From: Ochrobactrum sp. Marseille-Q0166
GTDB taxonomy: Bacteria > Pseudomonadota > Alphaproteobacteria > Rhizobiales > Rhizobiaceae
DNA: 64,000 nt
NCBI RefSeq assembly: GCF_014397025.1
Contig: NZ_JACJUO010000001.1
Coordinates: 1-64,000 of the forward strand
Direction of reading: 5' to 3'
The translations under genes and the position numbers were made by a program. Below the pieces are notes generated by a model, which was not told the origin of the DNA, made no database searches, and saw only the letters and a list, made by a program, of their open reading frames with translations. Positions within the stretch are counted from its first letter, which is position 1; each line of letters opens with the position of its first letter. Shown piece by piece: positions 57,807 through 64,000 of this stretch.

Positions 57807-58229
57807 ATGAAGAGATTTGCATCTTCCTTTTTCGCAGCGTGTCTATCGCTAGGCATAGGCGTGCCTGCCTTCACCGCAGGCGCAAATGCTGCCCAACCAA
57901 CAACACTTATCGCCCCAGCTGTCAGCCCAGGTGCACAGGCTCCGGTCGAGAATGTTCAATATTACGATTATCGTGGAGAGCGCCGTGGATGGCGTGACCA
58001 TCACCCGCATTATCGGGATGGATACAGGCCGCATTACCGGAATTGGGGACCTCCACCGCCACGCTACCGTCATCACCCACCGCGCTATCGCCCGGCACCA
58101 GTCTATCGCGGCGGCGGCAATGCGCATGTGCGCTGGTGCTATAATCGCTATCGGTCATATCGGGCTTATGACAATACATTCCAGCCCAATTATGGCCCGC
58201 GCCGCCAGTGCTATTCACCTTATATTTAA
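57807..58229 (+). CDS. BA14K-family secreted protein
   Basis: 140 residues. The signal peptide is cleaved near AGANA|AQP (residue 28). The mature part is rich in Arg, His, Tyr and Pro. The C-terminal BA14K signature [20 protein letters not shown] has paired cysteines ([14 protein letters not shown]). BA14K of Brucella is an immunoreactive lectin-like protein. A terminator follows. Confidence 0.93.
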   Translation: MKRFASSFFAACLSLGIGVPAFTAGANAAQPTTLIAPAVSPGAQAPVENVQYYDYRGERRGWRDHHPHYRDGYRPHYRNWGPPPPRYRHHPPRYRPAPVYRGGGNAHVRWCYNRYRSYRAYDNTFQPNYGPRRQCYSPYI

Positions 58230-58231
58230 AC

Positions 58232-58259
58232 AAAAAAGCCCCGGTAATCCGGGGCTTTT
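58232..58259 (+). terminator. BA14K gene terminator
   Basis: AAAAAAGCCCCGG-TAAT-CCGGGGCTTTT, directly after the stop codon, with A- and T-runs on both sides, so it also faces the convergent small membrane-protein gene. Confidence 0.92.
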
Positions 58260-58281
58260 GCATAAGTATATGCCACGAAAA

Positions 58282-58527
58282 TCAGGTTACGAAAGCACCG
58301 ATCGAAGCTGCGACCAGACCGATGGCTACAGCGATCATCACACCATAGACGCGAGGCTTGTCGAAAAGCACGGCAAAAGCAGAAAACCAGCCAACCACCG
58401 CCGCACCCAGTGCGAAAAGAAAACCGGGTTTGTCACCATGGTAAAGATTGGCCGCCATCAGTGCACCGACGATCAGCGCACCAAAAACGATCATCAGCCC
58501 TGTGGCATAGCGTTCGTAATCGTCCAT
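58282..58527 (-). CDS. Small membrane protein of unknown function
   Basis: 81 residues with three hydrophobic segments, near 8-28, 34-53 and 58-80. No family recognised. It is convergent with the BA14K gene and divergent from ogt. Codon use and a GAGGAAATTTAG site before the ATG support it as real. Confidence 0.7.
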   Translation of the reverse strand: MDDYERYATGLMIVFGALIVGALMAANLYHGDKPGFLFALGAAVVGWFSAFAVLFDKPRVYGVMIAVAIGLVAASIGAFVT

Positions 58528-58718
58528 CTAAATTTCCTCGTTCCGATCACATCAAACACGCACCGGAAGATATCTTTCAATCATTTGGCCATTTGAAGAC
58601 ATGACTGTTGGTCGCGCTCATGGCGGTTGTTTCCACACAATCACTATTTGCTGCGTTCTTCAACCATTTCGCAACACCATCCGCAGCAATTGTTGCGAAT
58701 TATGCTATATTACTCCTC

Positions 58719-59291
58719 ATGGATTCGACCGGTATCAACATATTCGACACGCCTATCGGCCAGTGTGGCATCGCCTGGCAAGGCGGCAAAATTATCGGCG
58801 TCGAGATTGGCGATGCTGATGAGAAAGAAACGCGTTATCGGCTTCAGTCACGCTTTTCGGACACAGGAGCATCGACCCCACCCACCTATGTCAGTGAAGC
58901 GATAGACAAGGTTTGCCTACTGCTTGAGGGCGGAAGTCCTGATTTCTTGCAAACGCCGCTGGCGCTTGATGAGGTGCCGGAACTCCACCGAAAAGTCTAT
59001 GAAATCCTTCTCGAGCTGAAGGCGGGTGAGACCATCACCTATGGCGCAATCGCACGCAGGCTTGGAGATGTCACTCTTTCGCAGGCAGTGGGCTATGCGC
59101 TTGGCAAAAATCCATTTCCGATCATTGTCCCCTGCCATCGGGTTTTAGGCTCGAATGGCAAGGTAGGCGGTTTTTCGGCTGCGGGAGGCACAGCAACCAA
59201 GCTGCGTTTGCTCAACATCGAACGTGCCAGAACATCATCTGAGCCGGATTTATTCGGTGGCCTGCCATTGCAGGCCGCTCCATTGGACTGA
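58719..59291 (+). CDS. ogt: Methylated-DNA-protein-cysteine methyltransferase
   Basis: 190 residues from ATG 58719; the ribosome site is weak and upstream starts at 58608 or 58620 are possible. The active-site PCHRV lies near residue 143, with GYALGKNPFPIIV before it and GGFSAAGG after. It repairs O6-methylguanine by irreversible transfer to its cysteine. The N-terminal 100 residues are the usual ribonuclease-H-like Ogt domain. Confidence 0.93.
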   Translation: MDSTGINIFDTPIGQCGIAWQGGKIIGVEIGDADEKETRYRLQSRFSDTGASTPPTYVSEAIDKVCLLLEGGSPDFLQTPLALDEVPELHRKVYEILLELKAGETITYGAIARRLGDVTLSQAVGYALGKNPFPIIVPCHRVLGSNGKVGGFSAAGGTATKLRLLNIERARTSSEPDLFGGLPLQAAPLD

Positions 59292-59295
59292 ATAA

Positions 59296-59589
59296 TCAGC
59301 CTTTGTTGGTTACGACATCGGCAGAAAAACGCAGTTCACGCATCGGGCGAACATATTGGGTAGCCGCATCGTATGTCGGATGGTTTTTATAAGCGAAAAG
59401 CGCTTCTTCATCCTTGAACTCGGCATAGACAACGAGATCAATCGCGTTGCCCATCGGATCGACCTTGGAATTCGGCAGAACCTCAAACACATCGGAATAA
59501 GGAATGGTACCCAGCTGCTCTAGGCCCTTGCGGACGACATCAATATCCTGATCTGGCTTGACGCTGAAGAAAACAATGTGGCGGATCAC
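59296..59589 (-). CDS. Dabb (stress-responsive A/B barrel) protein
   Basis: 97 residues, typical length. MIRHIVFFSVKPD at the start, DLVVYAEFKDEEALFAYKNHPTY near 51-73. These dimeric barrels are often stress related; function unassigned. It is convergent with ogt, four bases apart. Confidence 0.9.
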   Translation of the reverse strand: MIRHIVFFSVKPDQDIDVVRKGLEQLGTIPYSDVFEVLPNSKVDPMGNAIDLVVYAEFKDEEALFAYKNHPTYDAATQYVRPMRELRFSADVVTNKG

Positions 59590-59656
59590 GTCTCGTCTCC
59601 AAAAATCGATGCGGCGTATCTACCCCATCTAGTCGACAAGCAAAACCACAAAACGC

Positions 59657-60187
59657 TTATGCCTGCGATTTAACGCGCCGCCAGGCGAATCCACCCTCCT
59701 GCGGCACCGAACCGCGACCGGGCTGATAATAGCCGGGCGTATCGACAAGTCGCTGCTCACCAAGGCGGCTTTGCGCCACCTTGTTGGTAACCTGAAGGCT
59801 GTCAAAACCGGTGCGCAGCATAAGTGCTGCCTGATCGATCAACACGTCGCCCGTTGCACGCAATTCACCCGCAAAACCTGCGCGACGCAGTATTTCTGCC
59901 TTTGAATAGGAACGCCCATCGTTGAAGGCTGGAAATTGCAGGGCAATCACCGGCAAGCCTGCGAGATGATCAAGCAATGGCTCAATCTTCTCACCCGAGG
60001 CCACAGACACACCGATGCGACGATTGGAAGAACGACGCAGTTCTGCATCAATCCCAAGCCAGACGGCGAGAGGAATGATAATTGCCGGCGCATCGCCTGC
60101 ACTTTCCAGATCATCGGCAAAAATATATTCATCTTCTCGAAAGCCTTGCTCAGACCAGAGCTTCGTTTCAGGTGTTGTCTCACTCAT
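59657..60187 (-). CDS. DUF934 protein of the sulfite-reduction operon
   Basis: 176 residues with IIIPLAVWL near 37, DHLAGLPVIALQFPAFNDGRSYSKAEILRR near 73-102 and DVLIDQAALMLRTGFDSLQV near 113. The family is nearly always next to cysH/cysI, as here, and is thought to help sulfite reduction, but no activity is known. Confidence 0.9.
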   Translation of the reverse strand: MSETTPETKLWSEQGFREDEYIFADDLESAGDAPAIIIPLAVWLGIDAELRRSSNRRIGVSVASGEKIEPLLDHLAGLPVIALQFPAFNDGRSYSKAEILRRAGFAGELRATGDVLIDQAALMLRTGFDSLQVTNKVAQSRLGEQRLVDTPGYYQPGRGSVPQEGGFAWRRVKSQA

Positions 60188-60213
60188 TTCTGGTCCAAAG
60201 CTCCTAGATTACT

Positions 60214-60272
60214 TTCTTTCACGCGCATCTTACCCGAAAGCCGCTACACAGTTTTCGGGATGCGCTTTAGGC
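60214..60272. repeat. Palindromic repeat overlapping the end of cysH
   Basis: CCCGAAA (60234-60240) / TTTCGGG (60254-60260), then ATGCGCTT. It is the second module of the mosaic repeats and supplies the last codons and stop of cysH (SLKRIPKTV). Confidence 0.65.
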
Positions 60273-61011
60273 TATCAGCAAGGCCGGACAAATGGATGCC
60301 GCATTCGGTCTTTTCCGATCCTGCCCAACGTCCGGCACGCTGATCCTCATCATCGCTGACCGGACGCGTGCAGGGCATACAGCCGATTGACCGGTATCCC
60401 TGCTCTGTCAGTGGATGCACAGGAAGATCATGTGTTTTCGCATAGGAGCGCAAATCGTCCGCACTCATATGGGCAAGCGGGTTGATGCGAATACGCGGGC
60501 CAACTGATTCAAAAACCGGCAAAGCATTGCGGGTCGAGGCCTGAAACTGCTTCCGGCCCGTCATCCATGCACGATAGGGGGCGACCGCGCGCGCCATCGG
60601 TTCCACCTTGCGAATGAAGCAACAGCGGTCCTTATCGGTCATAGACAAAGCGCCGAACGGATCATCGGCTTTCACGTTTTCCTCAAGCGGCAGAATATCC
60701 TGCACATCGAGAAGACCCAGTCGATCCACGAGATCATGCCGATAGTCGAGCGTTGCGCGGAAATGCTTGCCGGTATCGAGAAACAGAACCGGCGTTGCCG
60801 GATCGATCTCAGAAATCATGTGCAGCAGCACAGCCGATTCAGCGCCAAACGATGAAACGACAGCGATGCGCCCATCAAAGAGTTCGCGCGTGCTCAGCGC
60901 AATCACCTCCTGCGGGGTGGAAGCGCCATGACTTCCCTCGAGCAGACGCGCTTGCGCCTCAACCCTCTGGTCTTCACTTAGATCGGAAGTGAGATCAGCT
61001 TCAGGCCGCAC
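60244..61011 (-). CDS. cysH: Assimilatory adenylylsulfate (APS) reductase
   Basis: 255 residues. PP-loop region VVSSFGAESAVLLHMISEIDP near 51-71. An iron-sulfur site is shown by the KDRCCFIRK cysteine pair and a CMPC pair (SIGCMPCTRP); the catalytic ECGIH lies near the C-terminus. The iron-sulfur cysteines mark the APS-, not PAPS-, reducing type. It overlaps cysI by 11 bases. Confidence 0.95.
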   Translation of the reverse strand: MRPEADLTSDLSEDQRVEAQARLLEGSHGASTPQEVIALSTRELFDGRIAVVSSFGAESAVLLHMISEIDPATPVLFLDTGKHFRATLDYRHDLVDRLGLLDVQDILPLEENVKADDPFGALSMTDKDRCCFIRKVEPMARAVAPYRAWMTGRKQFQASTRNALPVFESVGPRIRINPLAHMSADDLRSYAKTHDLPVHPLTEQGYRSIGCMPCTRPVSDDEDQRAGRWAGSEKTECGIHLSGLADSLKRIPKTV

Positions 61012-62671
61012 GGCTCACTTCTCCATAAAGCGCGCGTTTGAACGGCTCCATGCCGACCCTTCGATAGGCAGCAAGGAAAGTCTCTTCGTTGTTTTCGCGC
61101 AGACCGAGATAGGTATCGACAACGGTTTCAATGGCATCGACTACTTCTTCGGATGAAAATCCGCGTCCGGTAATGTCGCCAATCGACGTATGCTCATCGC
61201 CGGAGCCGCCAAGCGTGATCTGATAGAGTTCCTCACCCTTCTTCTCAACGCCAAGAATACCGATATGGCCGACATGATGATGGCCGCAGGCATTGATGCA
61301 ACCGGAAATCTTGATCTTGAGATCACCAATTTCAAGCTGGCGCTGCTGGTCGCCAAAGCGTTCTGAAATGCGTTGCGCAACCGGGATCGACCGCGCATTG
61401 GCAAGCGCGCAATAATCGAGGCCCGGGCACGCAATGATATCGGTAATCAGACCGGCATTTGCCGTCACCAGACCATCCGATTGCAACAGATCATAAACCG
61501 CCGGAAGATCGGCCTTGGCCACATGCGGCAGAACCAGATTCTGCTCATGGCTGACGCGGATTTCATCGAAAGAATAAGTCTCGGCGATATCTGCCACCAG
61601 TTCCATCTGCTCCGCGCTAGCGTCGCCCGGAATCCCGCCGATGGGTTTTAGCGAAATCGTGACAACGGCATAATCCGGGTTCTTGTGTGGCGTAACATTG
61701 CGCTTGGTCCATGCCGCAAAATCAGCGTCGGATTTTTGCGTTACAGCCAAAATTTCCCAGCCTTCGGGACGCTGCGGCAGATCCGGCATCCGGAAATAGC
61801 TTTCGATAGCATCGATATCGCGCTGCGGCAGTTTCAGATCACCGTAACGGATCTGTTCCCACTCGGCATCAATTTCTTTCACCAGCGCGTCCACACCGGT
61901 TTCATGCACGAGGATCTTGATGCGCGCCTTATATTTGTTATCGCGACGTCCATAGAGATTATAGACGCGGACGATAGCTGTCACATAGGTCAGCATATCT
62001 TCGACAGGCAGAAAATCGCGGATTTTCTTGGCAACCATCGGCGTGCGCCCCTGCCCGCCGCCAATATAGACGGCAAGGCCGAGTTCACCCGCTTCATTCT
62101 TCTTAAGCTGCAAACCGATGTCATGCACCTGAATGGCCGCACGATCATGCTCGGAGCCGACAATCGCAATCTTGAACTTGCGCGGCAGATAGGAAAATTC
62201 CGGATGCAGCGACGACCACTGACGCAGAATTTCTGCAAAGGGGCGAGGATCGGCAACTTCGTCGGCGGCAGCACCCGCAAAATGATCAGCGGTCACATTA
62301 CGAATGCAATTGCCGGAAGTCTGGATTGCGTGCATTTCGACTTCGGCGAGCTCTTCGAGAATTTGCGGCACATCTTTCAGCGCTGGCCAGTTGTATTGAA
62401 TGTTCTGACGCGTCGTGAAATGGGCAAAACCCCGATCATAATCACGCGCAATGGAGCCAAGCTTGCGCAACTGGCGGCTCGACAATGTGCCGTAGGGGAT
62501 CGCAACACGCAGCATATAGGCATGTAATTGCAGATAGAGACCGTTCATCAACCGCAGCGGCTTGAACTGGTCTTCCGTCAATTCGCCAGCAAGGCGACGC
62601 CCAACCTGATCCTTGAACTGTGCAACGCGGGCCGCAACAAAATCGCGGTCAAATTCATCATAACGATACAT
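61001..62671 (-). CDS. cysI: Sulfite (nitrite/sulfite) reductase hemoprotein
   Basis: 556 residues. Two ferredoxin-like halves; siroheme/[4Fe-4S] cysteines in IIACPGLDYCALANARSIP near 410-428 and KISGCINACGHHHVGHIGI near 450-468. It reduces sulfite to sulfide. No cysJ is nearby, so electrons probably come from a ferredoxin. It lies 20 bases after the DUF2849 gene. Confidence 0.94.
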   Translation of the reverse strand: MYRYDEFDRDFVAARVAQFKDQVGRRLAGELTEDQFKPLRLMNGLYLQLHAYMLRVAIPYGTLSSRQLRKLGSIARDYDRGFAHFTTRQNIQYNWPALKDVPQILEELAEVEMHAIQTSGNCIRNVTADHFAGAAADEVADPRPFAEILRQWSSLHPEFSYLPRKFKIAIVGSEHDRAAIQVHDIGLQLKKNEAGELGLAVYIGGGQGRTPMVAKKIRDFLPVEDMLTYVTAIVRVYNLYGRRDNKYKARIKILVHETGVDALVKEIDAEWEQIRYGDLKLPQRDIDAIESYFRMPDLPQRPEGWEILAVTQKSDADFAAWTKRNVTPHKNPDYAVVTISLKPIGGIPGDASAEQMELVADIAETYSFDEIRVSHEQNLVLPHVAKADLPAVYDLLQSDGLVTANAGLITDIIACPGLDYCALANARSIPVAQRISERFGDQQRQLEIGDLKIKISGCINACGHHHVGHIGILGVEKKGEELYQITLGGSGDEHTSIGDITGRGFSSEEVVDAIETVVDTYLGLRENNEETFLAAYRRVGMEPFKRALYGEVSRAA

Positions 62672-62691
62672 ATTTACTTCCGATATTCAGA

Positions 62692-62994
62692 TCAGGAGGC
62701 CTGCTTCAAAATTGATTGACCAAGCGTAATGATGGTCGGTCCGGACAATCGAATGCGTTCGCGCAACCGAATGGGATATAGCCCTTCGTCACGCTCTTCG
62801 ACATCGATGACATTCACGTCGACAACCAGATTGGCTTTCGCAGCAACCTTGCCCGCTTCCTCAAGCGCGACTACCGCTTCCGCGTGGCGGGCAACAAGCG
62901 CACCATCAATGGTTTCCTGCCATGATCCGTCAGCGCCAAGCCACACAGCCTGTCCATCGATGAGCCGGTTTGCGGTAAGAACTTTTACAGCCAT
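62692..62994 (-). CDS. DUF2849 protein of the sulfite-reduction operon
   Basis: 100 residues, with VLTANRLIDGQAVWLGADGSW at the start and RLRERIRLSGPTIITLG at the end. The family sits between cysG and cysI in alphaproteobacteria, as here; no activity is known. Confidence 0.9.
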   Translation of the reverse strand: MAVKVLTANRLIDGQAVWLGADGSWQETIDGALVARHAEAVVALEEAGKVAAKANLVVDVNVIDVEERDEGLYPIRLRERIRLSGPTIITLGQSILKQAS

Positions 62995-63009
62995 TTTCCC
63001 AATCCCTGA

Positions 63010-64000
63010 TTAAGCAGCAACGGACACAGGCTTTCGAGCCAGTGCTTCAGCTTTATCGATAGCAGCGCCTGCAACAGCATCGCCGATGATAACCATCACC
63101 GGACCCAAGAGCTCTTTGCGCTCTTCCAGAGACGGCAGATCTTTCAATGTTCCATGGAACAGCCGCTTATCCTTGCGGCTCGCATTCTCAACAACCGCGA
63201 CAGCCGTATCTTCATGCAGACCGGCAGAGATCAGACGGCTTGCGACCGAGGCCGCAACCGTTGCTCCCATATAAACGGCAATTGTTGCCCCGGAGACGGC
63301 AAGCTTGGCCCAGCCCGGCAGCACATCGCCTGCCATGTCGTGGCCCGTCGTAAACACCAGCGAGGAAGCAACACCACGCAAAGTCAGCGGCAGTTCCATA
63401 TCGGCGGCGGCTGCGAAAGCAGACGTTATGCCCGGCACGATCTCAAAGCCGATGCCGGCTGAACGCAAGGCCGCCATTTCTTCGCCCGCACGGCCAAACA
63501 CCAGCGGATCGCCTGCTTTGAGACGCACTACACGCTTGCCTTCGCGACCGAGCTTCACCAGCAGATCATTGATCTCGCTCTGGCTCTTGGAATGGCAACC
63601 CTTGCGCTTGCCAACCGAAAGACGCTCGGCATCACGACGACCCATGGCAATCACGCCTTCCGGCACGAGCGCGTCATGCACGATAACGTCGGCTTCCATC
63701 AGAACGCGATGCGCGCGCAGGGTCAGAAGGTCTTCTGCACCCGGACCAGCACCAACCAACCAGACATAACCCGCAGCATGTTCTCTTTGCTCGATTAATT
63801 CATTTGCAGCTTTGTATGCTGCTTCGCGATTTCCATTTTCAACAGCACGCGCTACGGATCCGGAGAAAAACCCACGCCAGAAGCTGCGGCGTGCCAAGCC
63901 TTTTGGCAAAAGCTTTTCGACCATCGGACGCCAGCTTTCGGCATAATGTGCAAGCTCACCAAGGCGGGGCGAGAAGGCCGCATCAATGCGCGCCCGCACC
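63010..64000 (-). CDS. cysG: Siroheme synthase CysG, C-terminal part; N-terminus beyond window
   Basis: The visible ~330 residues carry the end of the precorrin-2 dehydrogenase/ferrochelatase dimer region (AESWRPMVEKLLPKG) and the complete uroporphyrinogen-III methyltransferase domain: VWLVGAGPGAEDLLTLRA, VRLKAGDPLVFGRAGEE, VPGITSAFAAAADMELPLTLR. The frame is open to 64000, so the true start lies outside. It supplies siroheme for CysI. Confidence 0.95.
   Translation of the reverse strand, partial: VRARIDAAFSPRLGELAHYAESWRPMVEKLLPKGLARRSFWRGFFSGSVARAVENGNREAAYKAANELIEQREHAAGYVWLVGAGPGAEDLLTLRAHRVLMEADVIVHDALVPEGVIAMGRRDAERLSVGKRKGCHSKSQSEINDLLVKLGREGKRVVRLKAGDPLVFGRAGEEMAALRSAGIGFEIVPGITSAFAAAADMELPLTLRGVASSLVFTTGHDMAGDVLPGWAKLAVSGATIAVYMGATVAASVASRLISAGLHEDTAVAVVENASRKDKRLFHGTLKDLPSLEERKELLGPVMVIIGDAVAGAAIDKAEALARKPVSVAA

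Noticed and set aside
1..64000. CRISPR arrays, insertion sequences or prophage genes
   Set aside because: No regularly spaced identical repeats, transposase or phage gene was found on either strand.

Overview
The window looks like chromosomal DNA of an alphaproteobacterium of the Brucella/Ochrobactrum group (Hyphomicrobiales). The reasons are a BA14K-family protein gene, a BabR/BlxR-type LuxR gene beside metH, a soxBDAG sarcosine oxidase operon, a complete thiamine operon under a TPP riboswitch, rhizobial-style palindromic mosaic repeats in several intergenic gaps, and gene neighbourhoods typical of that group. These assignments come from reading the translations and motifs; no database search was run. 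There is no phage, transposase or CRISPR array.

Layout. 1-13.3 kb: a deoxy-sugar/sugar-acid locus. A long minus-strand operon carries an ABC sugar importer (binding protein, two permeases, ATPase) and then an acid-sugar dehydratase, rhamnose-mutarotase-like protein, Gfo/Idh/MocA oxidoreductase, MaoC-type hydratase, SDR dehydrogenase and FAH-type hydrolase. It is divergent from an IclR regulator and an amidohydrolase (lactonase-like). A further operon holds a class III CoA-transferase and a binding-protein-like protein with no signal peptide. Matching palindromes in front of both operons suggest one regulon. 13.4-18.6 kb: sarcosine oxidase soxBDAG. 18.9-20.2 kb: glutamate dehydrogenase. 20.3-25.9 kb: cueR, a membrane PQQ glucose dehydrogenase and copA with a CueR-type operator. 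25.9-28.1 kb: a PAS-GGDEF-EAL protein. 28.3-34.4 kb: TPP riboswitch and thiD-O-S-G-E-Y-tenA-X. 34.5-36.6 kb: an ABC exporter behind a structured leader with a short Arg-rich ORF. 36.6-42.1 kb: LacI regulator, DUF779 protein, alcohol and aldehyde dehydrogenases and a GAF/Fis activator lacking an AAA+ domain. 42.2-44.6 kb: glpD and glpR. 45-48.3 kb: two small secreted proteins, an atypical LuxR protein, a Crp/Fnr regulator and tRNA-Pro. 48.5-64 kb: sulfur and methionine metabolism (cysQ, cysNC, cysD; babR-like; metH; cysH, cysI and cysG with DUF934 and DUF2849 proteins), interrupted by the BA14K, small membrane protein, ogt and Dabb genes.

How the parts work together. The sulfur genes activate sulfate (CysD/CysN), reduce APS (CysH, of the iron-sulfur APS-reductase type), reduce sulfite (CysI with siroheme from CysG) and feed methionine synthesis (MetH). 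The thi genes make the thiazole, salvage pyrimidine (TenA, ThiXY) and couple the two (ThiD, ThiE). The sugar locus imports a sugar, and a lactonase, dehydratase, dehydrogenase and hydrolase fit a non-phosphorylating route to pyruvate plus a C3 acid. The CoA-transferase and MaoC genes do not fit that known route and are the least explained part of the window. The best candidates for undescribed biology are that CoA arm, the leader in front of the ABC exporter, and the secreted-protein/regulator cluster at 45-48 kb.
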